Source of the DNA: Nocardioides sp.
Lineage (GTDB): Bacteria; Actinomycetota; Actinomycetes; Propionibacteriales; Nocardioidaceae
Assembly: GCF_030655615.1 (NCBI RefSeq)
Contig: NZ_JAURVJ010000114.1
Span: 1-51,462, forward strand
Direction: 5' to 3'
Length of the DNA stretch: 51,462 nt
Part shown: positions 37,807 to 47,093 of the stretch, in pieces
Layout of the letters: each line of letters starts with the position of its first letter
How positions within the stretch are numbered: the stretch's first letter is position 1
Program-made: the position numbers and the translations under genes
The notes under the pieces: model-generated
Told to the model about the DNA's origin: nothing
Database searches by the model: none
What the model saw: only the letters and a program-made list of their open reading frames with translations

Positions 37807-38661
37807 CTAGTCGCCGCAGGTGCCGCCCGGGGAGGTGACGAGGCAGTCGACCAACCACGAGCCGTCGACGTCGAGCATCCGAACGGTGACCTGGTCGCGC
37901 GAGACGACGTCCTTGGACACGTTGCGGGTGGGCCGGTTGACGAAGACCAGCACGTCGACCCGGTCGTCGCCGGTGCGCACGATCCCGGACGAGACCACCT
38001 GGGCGGTGACGATCGTCTGGGACTTGGGCGCGTTCTCCTCGATGACGGCGAAGTTCTTGTCGTACTCGTCGGCGTAGGCCGGGGTCATGAACGACGTCGC
38101 CGCCGCCCGGCTCTTGTCGAGGGTGCGGTAGTCGTAGGACAGCACCGGACCGATCGCCGTCTCGGCCGCCGCTCGGGCGGCCTGGACCTGGCGGGCGTCG
38201 GGAAGGCCGTCGTCGTCGGCCGCGGCCGGTGCGGTCGAGCCGCCCCCTGCCACGAGGGCCACGACGGTCGCGACGACCAGGACCAGCGCCACGATGCCGA
38301 GCCCGACGGCGAGGGCGACACGACTGGTGCCGGGCTCGCCCTCGTCCCCCGCCTCAGCCGTACGTCGGGTGCGCACCCTGACCGCGGTGTCCGGCGCGGC
38401 CGAGGCGCCGGTCGGGGTCTCGGGGTCGACGACGTCGGTGGAGCCGCCGAGGTCGTCCTCGTCCGGGTCCTGGGCCGCCAGGTCGGCGTCGTGCGCGGCG
38501 CGGCGCTCGGGGTCGAGCAGCACCTCGGCGGCGCGGTTGCGCTGCTTGAAGCGGCGGTCGGTGGGGTCGAGCCCCGCGACCGACTCCTGCCACGCGGCCC
38601 GGATCTCGTCGGCTGTCGCGGTCTCGTCGACGCCGAGGACGTCGTACCAGCTCGGGGTCAC
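37807..38661 (-). CDS. Mce-associated membrane protein with degenerate J-like domain
   Basis: A 284-residue protein closing the mce operon. Residues 3-58 look like a DnaJ J-domain ([20 protein letters not shown], then [17 protein letters not shown]), but the HPD tripeptide that activates Hsp70 is replaced by LDP (31-33). A linker and one membrane helix (about 113-137, [20 protein letters not shown]) lead to an extracytoplasmic Mce-associated domain ([42 protein letters not shown]). Such proteins are thought to assemble or stabilise Mce complexes. The GTG start overlaps the stop of the previous gene (GTGA, 38658-38661). It ends about 100 bases before the rpoB promoter without an obvious terminator. 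Confidence 0.82.
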   Translation of the reverse strand: MTPSWYDVLGVDETATADEIRAAWQESVAGLDPTDRRFKQRNRAAEVLLDPERRAAHDADLAAQDPDEDDLGGSTDVVDPETPTGASAAPDTAVRVRTRRTAEAGDEGEPGTSRVALAVGLGIVALVLVVATVVALVAGGGSTAPAAADDDGLPDARQVQAARAAAETAIGPVLSYDYRTLDKSRAAATSFMTPAYADEYDKNFAVIEENAPKSQTIVTAQVVSSGIVRTGDDRVDVLVFVNRPTRNVSKDVVSRDQVTVRMLDVDGSWLVDCLVTSPGGTCGD

Positions 38662-39800
38662 TGGATCGCCGCCCATCCACCGAGCGCGTCCACCAGGTTG
38701 TTGCTGGCCGCGGCGACCGCTCCTCGTTGCGTGGCGCAGTCGGCAGAGGCCCCGCTGACGCAGGTGGGGTCGAGGGCCACGACGGCGGCGTCGACGTTGG
38801 CGGCGGCGACCTGCGTGGCGCTGACCAGGTCGGCGATGGCGGCCGGCGGGGCGCCGGCGAAGACCTTGCTGTCGGGGTTGCTCGCGCCCTTGAGGCTGTT
38901 GGACAGGCTGCGGGCGGCGTCGCCCACCGCGGCGGGGGCCGCCGCGCACGCGGCGTCGTCAGCGGGGGCCGCGGTCGGGAAGCCGCAGCCGGAGAGTGCG
39001 TCGAGCGCGACGGAGAGGCTGTCCTGCCGGTTGGCGACGATCTCGGCGTAGCGCTCCACGACGCCCGACGAGGCGGCTCCGCTCGGGTCGCTGCTCGGGT
39101 CGCTGCTCGGGTCGACCGTCGAGGGGGCCGTGGGGTCCGCGGGCGCGTCGGTCGGCTCGCCCTCGACCTCGCCCTTGACCGGGGTGAAGTCGTCGACGAG
39201 CCAGGTGCCCTCGGTCTTGACCAGCCGCACCTCGTAGCGGAACAGGAGCGGCTCGTACTCGATCCGCCCGTCCTTGGTCGGGTCGGGGTAGGACTGGCTG
39301 ATCGAGCCGGTGACGAGCACGGTGGCTAGGTCGGTGTCGATCGAGTCGGTGCCGGTCGCGTAGAGCTGGATGGTGCGCGCCAGGCCGGCCTGGGCGACGC
39401 TCTGCTCGGCGAGGGTGACCTGCTTCTCGAACTCGACGTCGAGCTTGGGCGTGATCATCTCCTTCACCCGTTCGACGTAGCCCGGCATCTTGTTGCTCTT
39501 GTCGAGGTCCTTGGGACCGTAGGTGTTGATCCGGATCATGAACTGGTTGGCCTGGCTCGCCACGAGCTCGCGGGTGCGGGTGTCGTCGACGGTCGGCTCG
39601 GCGGCCGTCTCGTCGTCACCGGTGAAGACCTGGCCCACCCGGTCCCCGAACGATCCCGAGGTGTCGGCGTAGCGCACCCCCAGCACGACCAGGCACACCA
39701 CGATCGCGACGGCGAACACCGCGGACAGGATTGTCAGGACGGGGGAAGCGGAGTCGGAGCGGGGACCTACTGACCCGTCATGGGTTCGAGGTACAGCCAC
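38658..39800 (-). CDS. Mce-associated membrane protein
   Basis: A 380-residue protein with one N-terminal membrane helix (VLTILSAVFAVAIVVCLVVLGV) and an extracytoplasmic Mce-associated domain (RTRELVASQANQFMIRINTY, IQLYATGTDSIDTDLATVLV, RYEVRLVKTEGTWLVDDFTP). An Ala/Ser-rich C-terminal region with four cysteines follows, after a DPSS repeat linker (39081-39115). The start is uncertain: GTG at 39800 is preceded by AAAGGA at 9 bases and overlaps mceF by 34 bases; GTG at 39806 is too close to that site. The stop overlaps the next start. By analogy with mycobacterial Mas proteins it helps assemble the lipid-transport complex. Confidence 0.82.
   Translation of the reverse strand: MAVPRTHDGSVGPRSDSASPVLTILSAVFAVAIVVCLVVLGVRYADTSGSFGDRVGQVFTGDDETAAEPTVDDTRTRELVASQANQFMIRINTYGPKDLDKSNKMPGYVERVKEMITPKLDVEFEKQVTLAEQSVAQAGLARTIQLYATGTDSIDTDLATVLVTGSISQSYPDPTKDGRIEYEPLLFRYEVRLVKTEGTWLVDDFTPVKGEVEGEPTDAPADPTAPSTVDPSSDPSSDPSGAASSGVVERYAEIVANRQDSLSVALDALSGCGFPTAAPADDAACAAAPAAVGDAARSLSNSLKGASNPDSKVFAGAPPAAIADLVSATQVAAANVDAAVVALDPTCVSGASADCATQRGAVAAASNNLVDALGGWAAIQ
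39081..39115 (-). repeat. Three 12-bp coding repeats (DPSS linker)
   Basis: GCTCGGGTCGCT is repeated twice, with a third partial copy, and encodes the DPSS repeats in the linker of the Mce-associated protein. Confidence 0.75.
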
Positions 39801-41059
39801 TTCCACGATTCCTTTCCGAGCGAACGAGGGGCAACGGTACCGCCGGACTCCCAAGGGGCGACCGGGTCGGGGTCGGTCTCGTCGGCGTAGGTGACCTTGC
39901 GGGTGTCGGGGTCGAAGAACGCGTCGGGCCGGGCGAACGAGGTCGCCGACCGCGGGAGGTTCTGCGCACCGCGGGCGTTGGTCTTGGTCGCGGGCTCGGT
40001 GCACTTGGCGTTGACGTTCATGCCCGGGTCCGTGAACCGCTCGTTGGGGGGACGTCGGACGGTGCCCTCGTAGCCCTCGAGGCACGGCTCGGTCGTGCTG
40101 AGGACGAGGCCGAAGTGGGCGTCGAACTTGCCGGTGCCTGGGCTCTTGGAGACGACGGTGAACCCGCCCTCGACGATGTAGGGGTAGATCACCAGGACCT
40201 GGTTGAGCCCGTCGAGGTGGTCGACGAAGATCTCGCCGGTCGTCACCAGGTTGTTGAGCAGCGACGACAGCTCGATCCGGTTGTCCTCGATGAACGTGCG
40301 CAGCTGGTTGGCCGCGAACGACCCGTTGTCGATCAGCCGGCGCAGGTCGGGGTCGGCGTCGGCCAGCGTGCCGCTGAAGAGCGCGAGCTGGTTGGCGAAC
40401 GTCCGGAGGCTCGACTCCGAGTCGATCTGCGTGTTGAGGACGGTGTTGCCGTCCTCGATGAGCTTGGTGGTGATGTCGAAGTTGGCGTCGGCCGCATCGA
40501 TGAAGGAGGTGCCGGTGTCGATGATCTGCTGCAGGTCGTCGCCGGTGCCGTTGAACGCCTTGCCGAGCTCGTCGACCGTGGTGCGCAGCGCGTCCTGGTC
40601 GACCGAGCTGACCGTCGTCGACAGGTCGGCGAGCAGCGTCTCGGTGGCGATCGGCGTACGGGTGTCGACGAGCTGGATCTCGGACCCCTGCTCGAGGACG
40701 TCGCCCTTGTCGACCTTGGGCTGCAGCTCGACGAACTGCTCCCCCACCGCGGACCGGTTGCCGACGGCGGCGATGGAGTCCGCGGGGATGTCGTCCCACT
40801 TGTTGTCGATCTTGAGGACGACGTCGACGCCGGCCTCGGTGAGCTTGAGCCGGTCGACGGTGCCGATGCCGACACCGCGGTAGGTGACCTCGGCGCCGGC
40901 GAAGATGCCGCCGGCCTCGGCGAAGTGGGCGGTGACCTCGTAGCTGGTGTCGCGGACCTTCTCGTCGAGGCGGGCGTAGCGCGCCCCCACGAAGGAGACG
41001 CCGAGCAGCGTGATGACCACGAAGATCAGCAGCTGCACCTTGGTCCGACGGGTGATCAT
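39767..41059 (-). CDS. mceF: MCE family protein, sixth of the operon
   Basis: A 430-residue protein with an N-terminal membrane anchor (VQLLIFVVITLLGVSFVGAR). The MCE/MlaD domain follows (about 38-118; FAEAGGIFAGAEVTYRGVGI, GTVDRLKL), then a long helical region (STTVSSVDQDALRTTVDELG and onward) that builds the tunnel needle of Mce transporters. The C-terminal part, with two cysteines (EPCLEGYEG, NAKCTEP), is typical of MceF-type proteins. It acts outside the membrane in lipid import. The ATG overlaps the mceE stop by four bases, and its 3' end overlaps the next gene by 34 bases. The letter F is assigned from position. Confidence 0.9.
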   Translation of the reverse strand: MITRRTKVQLLIFVVITLLGVSFVGARYARLDEKVRDTSYEVTAHFAEAGGIFAGAEVTYRGVGIGTVDRLKLTEAGVDVVLKIDNKWDDIPADSIAAVGNRSAVGEQFVELQPKVDKGDVLEQGSEIQLVDTRTPIATETLLADLSTTVSSVDQDALRTTVDELGKAFNGTGDDLQQIIDTGTSFIDAADANFDITTKLIEDGNTVLNTQIDSESSLRTFANQLALFSGTLADADPDLRRLIDNGSFAANQLRTFIEDNRIELSSLLNNLVTTGEIFVDHLDGLNQVLVIYPYIVEGGFTVVSKSPGTGKFDAHFGLVLSTTEPCLEGYEGTVRRPPNERFTDPGMNVNAKCTEPATKTNARGAQNLPRSATSFARPDAFFDPDTRKVTYADETDPDPVAPWESGGTVAPRSLGKESWKWLYLEPMTGQ

Positions 41060-42522
41060 CGCAGCACCATTCCCGGGGTCAGCAGGCTCACCAGAGCCGG
41101 GTCGTAGACGGCCATCAGCTGGCCCATCGTGGGTCCGCGGCCGGCCTTGGTGCTGGCGCCGACGGCGGGCCGGTTGAGCAGCCCGCCGAGGCCTCCGAGC
41201 CCTGGCAGGCCCGGGAGAGCCGGACCGGCGCCTCCGTTGGCACCGTTGCCGCCGCCGCCGAGGAGGCCGCCGTTACCGAGGAGCCCGCCGATCAGTCCGC
41301 CCACGACGTCGCAGATCGGGTTGTTGGGCGTCGCGTCGCAGACCGCGTCGACGAGACCGCGGATGCAGGCCCGGGTGAAGTTGTCGAGGCAGTCGGCCAA
41401 CGCGTCCTGGGCGCCCGCGCAGAGGTCCTCGAAGTCGGGCAGCGGGCCCACCTGGGGGATCTGGCCCAACGGCGTGCAGGGGATGCCGGGGATCTCGGTG
41501 TTGCCCAGGTCGAGGTTGAGCTCGACCGAGAGGTTGGTGTAGTCGCCGATGTGGAGGTTGCGGGCGACCTGCGGGTCGCGGCCGACGACCTCGTCGACGA
41601 ACGGGTAGGTCAGGATCACGTTGAACGAGTTGACCAGGTCGTCGCCGGCGTTGGCGAGCTGCGTCAGGGTCGGCTGCAGCTGGCGGATCGACGTGATGGT
41701 GTCGCTCTTCGACTTGCGGATGACGCGGACGCCGACGTCGCCGAGCCGGTCGAGCGCCTGGAGCATGTCGACCAGGTCGCCGCGCTGACGGTCGATCGAG
41801 AGCAGCGCGCTGGGCAGCTCCTCGAGGGCCAGGTCGATCTTGGGCTGCTGGCGGCGCACGCCCTTGGCCAGCTCGTTGAGCGACTCGATGGCGTCGACGA
41901 TGTCCTGCTTGTTGGCGTCGAGCTGGCCCATGAAGGCCGACACCTGGGTCAGCAGCGACTTCACCGAGTCCTCGCGGTTCTCGAGCGCAGCATTCACCTC
42001 GGTCGCGATGGTCTTGACCTTGTCGAGACCACCGCCGTTGAGGAGCAGGCTCAGCGCGCCGAGCACCTCCTCGATCTCGGGGTTCTTGCCGGTGCGCTCG
42101 ATCGGGATCTCGTCGCCGTCGGCCAGCTTCTCGGTGTCGGCCCCGGTCTCGGGGGCGTCGAGGGACACGAACTTCTCGCCCAGGAGGCTGGTCTGGCGCA
42201 GGGTGGCGGTCGCGTTGGCCGGGAGCTCGGTGTCGCCGCGGATCTCGAGCTTCACCTCGGCGACGTAGCCCAGGTCGCCGTTCTCGTCGTCCTTCTCCTT
42301 GATCTCGACCGACTTGACCTTGCCGACGGTGACGTCGCTGACCTTGACGCTCGACTGCGGCACGAGGTCGAGGACGTTCTCGAACTCGACGGTGACCGTC
42401 ATCGGGTTGTCGCCGACGTCGGCGCCACCCGGGAGCGGGAGCTCGTAGACGTCGAAGTCGCATCCCGACAGCACGACGCTGCCGATCACCAGGGCCACCA
42501 GGGCGCGCGCGAGGCGGTTCAC
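41056..42522 (-). CDS. mceE: MCE family lipoprotein, fifth of the operon
   Basis: A 488-residue MCE protein that starts with a clear lipoprotein signal (ALVALVIGSVVLSGC, lipobox LSGC), the usual feature of MceE/LprK members. The MCE domain (TVTVEFENVLDLVPQSSVKV, SDVTVGKVKSVEI) is followed by coiled helices (about 150-300) and a cysteine-containing tail. The final 90 residues are Gly/Leu-rich (GGLLGNGGLLGGGGNGANGG), an unusual low-complexity extension. The GTG start overlaps the mceD stop (GTGA, 42519-42522), and its stop overlaps the mceF start. Confidence 0.9.
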   Translation of the reverse strand: MNRLARALVALVIGSVVLSGCDFDVYELPLPGGADVGDNPMTVTVEFENVLDLVPQSSVKVSDVTVGKVKSVEIKEKDDENGDLGYVAEVKLEIRGDTELPANATATLRQTSLLGEKFVSLDAPETGADTEKLADGDEIPIERTGKNPEIEEVLGALSLLLNGGGLDKVKTIATEVNAALENREDSVKSLLTQVSAFMGQLDANKQDIVDAIESLNELAKGVRRQQPKIDLALEELPSALLSIDRQRGDLVDMLQALDRLGDVGVRVIRKSKSDTITSIRQLQPTLTQLANAGDDLVNSFNVILTYPFVDEVVGRDPQVARNLHIGDYTNLSVELNLDLGNTEIPGIPCTPLGQIPQVGPLPDFEDLCAGAQDALADCLDNFTRACIRGLVDAVCDATPNNPICDVVGGLIGGLLGNGGLLGGGGNGANGGAGPALPGLPGLGGLGGLLNRPAVGASTKAGRGPTMGQLMAVYDPALVSLLTPGMVLR

Positions 42523-43676
42523 TTGGGGTCTCCGGTCGTGGTGGCGGCCGGTACGAGGCCGCCGAGGGTGGCGTCGGACGACGAGGTGTAGAGCGATCCC
42601 GTGCCCGGGCCGAACGTCGCGGCGCGGGGCAGCGGCAGGGTCTGGATGACGTCGCAGATCGAGCCGGTGGGGTCGTTGGCGGCAACCAGCGCGCACAGCA
42701 CGGCGGTGGGGTTGCTGGTGATCTCGGTGACCAGGTTGCCGATGTTGGCGTTGGTGTCGAGGGTGCCGGCGTCGGGGTTGTAGGTCAGCTGAAGGTTGTT
42801 GAGCGCCAGCGGGGCGATCCGCAGCGTCTCGTCGAGGGCGGCACGCTGCTTGACCAGGACCTTGGCGACCCGGTTGAGGCCCTTGATGTCGGTGCCGAGG
42901 ATCTCGCGGTTCTCGCGGACGAAGCCACCGACCTCGTCGAGCGCGGTCGCCAGGTTCTTGAGCGACCCGGCGAGCTCCTGCCGCTCGCCGGCCAGGAGGG
43001 TGGAGACCCGCCCGAGGGAGTCGTTGAAGTTGCGCACCGTCGTGTCGTTGTCGGCGAGGGTGGTGATGAACTTCTGCAGCTCCGCGGCCGCCCCGAACAG
43101 CTCGTCCTTGTTGTTGTCGAGGGTGGTGCTGAGTCGACCGAAGTTCTGGATCGTCTGGTTGAACTGGTTGCCCTGGCCACCGAAGTTCTTGGCGGTGACC
43201 TCGAGCAGGTCGGTCAGCGCACCGTCGGCGTTGGCGCCGTTGGGTCCGAGGGCGACGGTGAGGCGGTCGAGGTTGGCGTAGATCTCGTCGAGCTCGAGCG
43301 GGACCTGGCTGTCGCTCTCGAGCACGGCGTTGCGGGGCATCTCGGCGCCGCCGGTGTAGGCCGGGGTCACCTGGACGTAGCGGTCACCGACGATGGCGGG
43401 CGAGATGATCATCGCCTTGGCGTCCTTGGGCAGCCGGACCTCGGAGTCGTAGGACATCTCGACCCGGACCCGGGTGCCGTCGGGGACGATCTTGTCGACC
43501 TGACCGACCGAGACGCCGAGGACGCGGACGTCGCTGCCCTCGTAGAGGGAGACCGTGCGCGGGAAGTAGGCGGTGAGCTTCTTGTCACCCTCGCCGTCCC
43601 GGAACAGGGTGAAGCCGGCGACGACGACGAGGATCAGGATGACGAGGGGCGCAACGGCGCGCTTGAGGAGGTCCAT
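42519..43676 (-). CDS. mceD: MCE family protein, fourth of the operon
   Basis: A 385-residue protein with an N-terminal anchor (APLVILILVVVAGFTLF), the MCE domain (KKLTAYFPRTVSLYEGSDVR, VLGVSVGQVDKI, SPAIVGDRYVQVTPAY) and a helical region with regular heptads (NFGRLSTTLDNNKDELFGAA). The C-terminus is Pro/Thr-rich with two cysteines (AVLCALVAANDPTGSICDVI). It is one of six different MCE subunits that form the hetero-hexameric lipid conduit. Its ATG shares one base with the mceC stop (TGATG). Confidence 0.9.
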   Translation of the reverse strand: MDLLKRAVAPLVILILVVVAGFTLFRDGEGDKKLTAYFPRTVSLYEGSDVRVLGVSVGQVDKIVPDGTRVRVEMSYDSEVRLPKDAKAMIISPAIVGDRYVQVTPAYTGGAEMPRNAVLESDSQVPLELDEIYANLDRLTVALGPNGANADGALTDLLEVTAKNFGGQGNQFNQTIQNFGRLSTTLDNNKDELFGAAAELQKFITTLADNDTTVRNFNDSLGRVSTLLAGERQELAGSLKNLATALDEVGGFVRENREILGTDIKGLNRVAKVLVKQRAALDETLRIAPLALNNLQLTYNPDAGTLDTNANIGNLVTEITSNPTAVLCALVAANDPTGSICDVIQTLPLPRAATFGPGTGSLYTSSSDATLGGLVPAATTTGDPK

Positions 43677-44674
43677 CAGCCGATCTCCACTCCCGTGCCG
43701 GCACCCGGGACGGGCGGCAGGTTCTGGATGTAGGTGTCGAACCACGGGCCGGTGCCGAGGGTGTTGGCGAACACCCGGTAGAACGGCGCCATCAGCCGCA
43801 GGCTGTTGTCGAGGTTGTCCTCGTTCTTGTTGATGACGTCGAGGACCCGGTCGAGCTGGACCAGGGCGGGCTTGAGGTCGGACCGGGTCTGGCGCACCAG
43901 CGCGGTCAGCTCCTTGGACAGGGTCTGCGTCGACACCAGGAGCTGGTGGAGCTGGTCGCGGCGCTGCAGCAGCGCCTCGAACAGGACGTCGGCGTCGTCC
44001 ATGAGCTTGACGATGTCCTCGTCGCGGTCGTCGAGGACGGTCGAGACCCGTTTGAGGTTGGTGAGCAGCGAGTTGATCTCGCCGTCGCGGTCAGCCAGGT
44101 TGGCCGACAGCCGCGAGAGCCCGTCGAGAGCGCCCTTGAACTCCTCAGGCGTGTTGCGGGTCAGGTCGGCCAGCACCGTGATCGAGTCGGCGAGCTGGGT
44201 GGTGTCGATGTCGCTCGTCTTGCTGCCGTCGCCGATCGTGTCGGCCAGCCCGCTGAAGGCGTCGATGACGTCGAACGGCTCCTCGGTGCGGTCGGCGGGG
44301 ATGACCGAGCCCTTCTTGAGCTGGTCGTCGCCCGCCGGCTCGAGCGCGAGGTACATCGAGCCCAGCAGGGTCTTGACGCGGATCGCGGCGCCGGTGTCCT
44401 TGCCGAACTGCTCGTCGGAGGTGATCTTGAAGGTGACCTTGACCTGGCCGTCGTCGATCTCGACGTCCTTGACGATGCCGACGCGGACGCCGGCCATCCG
44501 GACCTCGTCCTGCGCCTGCAGGCCGCCGGTGTCCTCGAACATCGCGTAGTAGGTGTCGCCACCACCGATCAGCGGCAGGTCCTGGGCGCGGAAGGCGGCC
44601 AGCAGCAGCATCGCCAGGACGGCGAGGCTCAGCGCGCCGATGATCACGGGGTTGCGCTCGCGGAAGGGCTTCAT
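43676..44674 (-). CDS. mceC: MCE family protein, third of the operon
   Basis: A 332-residue MCE protein with a membrane anchor (NPVIIGALSLAVLAMLLLAA), the MCE domain (YYAMFEDTGGLQAQDEVRMA, GVRVGIVKDVEI, TLLGSMYLALEPAG) and a long coiled-helical region ending NLPPVPGAGTG. The ATG at 44674 is preceded by GAGGGG at seven bases. The frame is open further up to 44767, but that part has no homology and would overlap mceB. The 67-base gap after mceB is the largest inside the mce block. Confidence 0.9.
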   Translation of the reverse strand: MKPFRERNPVIIGALSLAVLAMLLLAAFRAQDLPLIGGGDTYYAMFEDTGGLQAQDEVRMAGVRVGIVKDVEIDDGQVKVTFKITSDEQFGKDTGAAIRVKTLLGSMYLALEPAGDDQLKKGSVIPADRTEEPFDVIDAFSGLADTIGDGSKTSDIDTTQLADSITVLADLTRNTPEEFKGALDGLSRLSANLADRDGEINSLLTNLKRVSTVLDDRDEDIVKLMDDADVLFEALLQRRDQLHQLLVSTQTLSKELTALVRQTRSDLKPALVQLDRVLDVINKNEDNLDNSLRLMAPFYRVFANTLGTGPWFDTYIQNLPPVPGAGTGVEIG

Positions 44675-44741
44675 CGGGGTCCCCTCGGGAGCATGCCGCT
44701 CGCGAGCGGAGCGAGCCGGACGCAGGGTCTCGTGGGGTGGT

Positions 44742-45800
44742 TCATCCGAGGTCACACCTCGCCCCACCGATGTCGGTCGCCTCGATGGACTGCTGAGGAA
44801 GCCCCGGGATCTTCACCACGCCCTTGAAGTTGCAGAGGTAGAAGTTGAAGAACGAGCCGTACGCCGCGGTGCGGCCGATCTTGTCGAGCTTGATCGGCAG
44901 CACCTGCAGGGCGCGGTCGAGCTCGCGCTTGTTGCGGTCGATGTTGGCCGTGAGCCGGCGCAGCTGCTTGATGTCCTCGACGAACGGCGGCCGCACGCCC
45001 GCCACCAGGTCGGCCGTCTCGACCGACAGCTGCGTGATCTGGTCGAACGAGTCGAGGATCGCGCGCCGGTCGTCCTTCAGACCCGCGACCAGGGTGCGGA
45101 AGTTGACGATCAGCGCGGAGAGTTGGTCGTCGCGGTCCGCGATGTGGTCGAGGACGAAGTCGAGGTTCTCGAGCAGCTGGCCGATGACCGCGTCGCGGTC
45201 GGCCAACGTGTCGGTCACCGAGGCGGTGCTCTGGAGCAGCCCCTCGAGGGTGCCGCCCTCGCCCTGGAACACCTGGATGACCTCGAACGACAGCTTGTTG
45301 ATGTCGTCGGGCGACAGGGCCTCGAAGAGCGGCTTGAAGCCGTTGAACAGGCGCGTGAGGTCGAGCGCCTCGTCGGTCCGGGTCTCGGGGATGGTCTCCC
45401 CCGGCTCGAGCAGCCCGGGCTCGCCCTCGCCCTGGCTCAGCGACAGGTAGCGCTGGCCGACCAGGTTGCGGTAGCGGATGGCGGCGTAGGTCGCCTGGGT
45501 CAGCTCGGTGCCGTTCTCGACGGTGAAGGAGACCTCGGCCATCTTGTCGGGACCGTCGGCGTCGTCGCCGTCGACCACCTCGATGTCCTTGACCGTGCCG
45601 ACCTTGACGCCGGCGATGCGGACGTCGTCGCCCTTGACCACGCCCGTCGCGTCGAGAAACACGGCCTTGTAGTCCTGGCTGCCCTTGAACCCGATGTTGC
45701 CGATGACGATGACGAGCAGTCCGGTCGCCATGATCGTGACCACCATGAAGATGACCAGCTTGGTGGCGTCGGTGGAGGTCTTCTTGTCCAGGAGCTTCAT
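44742..45800 (-). CDS. mceB: MCE family protein, second of the operon
   Basis: A 352-residue MCE protein. The N-terminal anchor is LVIFMVVTIMATGLLVIVIG. The MCE domain reads DYKAVFLDATGVVKGDDVRI, AGVKVGTVKDIEV, RNLVGQRYLSLSQG, and is followed by helical segments (NKLSFEVIQVFQGEGGTLEG). It ends with the cysteine pair FYLCNFKG...GGARCDLG, typical for MceB. Its ATG overlaps the mceA stop by four bases (ATGA, 45797-45800). Confidence 0.9.
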   Translation of the reverse strand: MKLLDKKTSTDATKLVIFMVVTIMATGLLVIVIGNIGFKGSQDYKAVFLDATGVVKGDDVRIAGVKVGTVKDIEVVDGDDADGPDKMAEVSFTVENGTELTQATYAAIRYRNLVGQRYLSLSQGEGEPGLLEPGETIPETRTDEALDLTRLFNGFKPLFEALSPDDINKLSFEVIQVFQGEGGTLEGLLQSTASVTDTLADRDAVIGQLLENLDFVLDHIADRDDQLSALIVNFRTLVAGLKDDRRAILDSFDQITQLSVETADLVAGVRPPFVEDIKQLRRLTANIDRNKRELDRALQVLPIKLDKIGRTAAYGSFFNFYLCNFKGVVKIPGLPQQSIEATDIGGARCDLG

Positions 45801-47089
45801 CGCATGCTCACCTCCGAGCCGCGCGCCATCGGGCCCATCAGGAGCGGTCCGAGGTCGCCGACCTGGTCGGGCGTGACGCCGAGGCCGGGTGCGAGGAGCT
45901 CGCGGTAGAGGTCGAACTCGCCCGTGGTGCCCTGCGAGCTCTCGCCGTCGCGGACGAGGTAGCCGGTGGCGACGCGGTCCGTGCCCTTGCCGGTCGGGCG
46001 GTCGACGCCGTCGTTGAAGTCGGGGATGCGGCGTACGGGGTTGGCCTGCGACCAGGGCGGCGTCGGAAGGTTGAGGCAGGTCGGCCCCCGGTTCTCGGCG
46101 ATCCGCGGCCGGTCGTTGACGTCGTAGGGCCGCGGCTGGCGCGGCAGCGTCTCGAGGACGATGTGGAGCTGGAAGTTGCGGAACGCCTCGGCCTGGAGCT
46201 TGCCGGCCTTGACGATGCCACCGGCCAGGCACGGGAACTCCGGCGAGTAGCGCGCCAGCACGCGCAGGGTCTGCGTGCTGAGCGAGCCGAGTCGCACGAT
46301 GTTGTCCTCGTTGTCGGCCAGGAAGGTGCGTGCGGTGTTGGAGAACCCGGCCACGTCGCGGAAGAGGGCGTTGAGCTTGGCCTCTCGGTCCTCGAGGGTG
46401 CCGGTCGTCGTGACGGTGTTCTCCAGCACCTCGCCGACCTCGGGGAGGATCTCGTTGTAGATGTCGGAGACGTCGGACGTCAGCCTGAGGTCCTCGACCA
46501 GCTCGGGGATGCGCGGGTTGAGGCGCTTGAGGTAGGCGTCGAGGGTCTCGAGGCTGTCGCCGAGCTTGTCACCGCGGCCCTCGAGGGCCGACGCGAGCGC
46601 CGTCAGGGTCGTGTTGATGTCGGCGGGCTGCACGGCCTCGAGCAGGGGGTAGAGGTCGGAGAGGACCTTCTCGACCTCGGTCGACACCTGGGTCTTGGAG
46701 ATGGTGGCGCCGGCCTGGAGCTTGGTCGTGTCCTGCTCGCCGTCGGGGATGACCAGCGAGACGTACTTCTCCCCGAAGAGGGTCTTGGGCACGATCGATC
46801 CGGTGACGTCGGCCGGGATCGTGTCGATCTGGTCGGGATAGATGCCGAGGGTGACCGTGGCGCCGTCGACGGTCGCCTCGTAGTCGAGGACCTCGCCGAC
46901 CTGGACGCCGCGCATCTTGATGTCGGCGCGGACGGGCAGCTGGAGGCCGATGGACGACGTCTCGAGGGTGATCTTCTCGTAGTCGGTGAACTGCTTGGTG
47001 AAGATCGCGTAGGTGAGGTAGACGCCGCCGACCAGCATCGCCAGGAAGACGATGCCGAGCAGGCGGGCGTTGAGGAGGGCGCGCTTCAC
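45797..47089 (-). CDS. mceA: MCE family protein, first of the operon
   Basis: A 430-residue MCE protein with an anchor (LLGIVFLAMLVGGVYLTYAI), the MCE domain (EKITLETSSIGLQLPVRADI, KMRGVQVGEVLDYEA, TLFGEKYVSLVIP), helices (LEAVQPADINTTLTALASAL) and a long C-terminal part with conserved FPCLAGGIVKAGKLQAEAF and GPTCLNLP, which marks the MceA branch. GTG start four bases after the second YrbE permease gene, so translation is likely coupled. Confidence 0.9.
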   Translation of the reverse strand: MKRALLNARLLGIVFLAMLVGGVYLTYAIFTKQFTDYEKITLETSSIGLQLPVRADIKMRGVQVGEVLDYEATVDGATVTLGIYPDQIDTIPADVTGSIVPKTLFGEKYVSLVIPDGEQDTTKLQAGATISKTQVSTEVEKVLSDLYPLLEAVQPADINTTLTALASALEGRGDKLGDSLETLDAYLKRLNPRIPELVEDLRLTSDVSDIYNEILPEVGEVLENTVTTTGTLEDREAKLNALFRDVAGFSNTARTFLADNEDNIVRLGSLSTQTLRVLARYSPEFPCLAGGIVKAGKLQAEAFRNFQLHIVLETLPRQPRPYDVNDRPRIAENRGPTCLNLPTPPWSQANPVRRIPDFNDGVDRPTGKGTDRVATGYLVRDGESSQGTTGEFDLYRELLAPGLGVTPDQVGDLGPLLMGPMARGSEVSMR

Positions 47090-47093
47090 CGGG

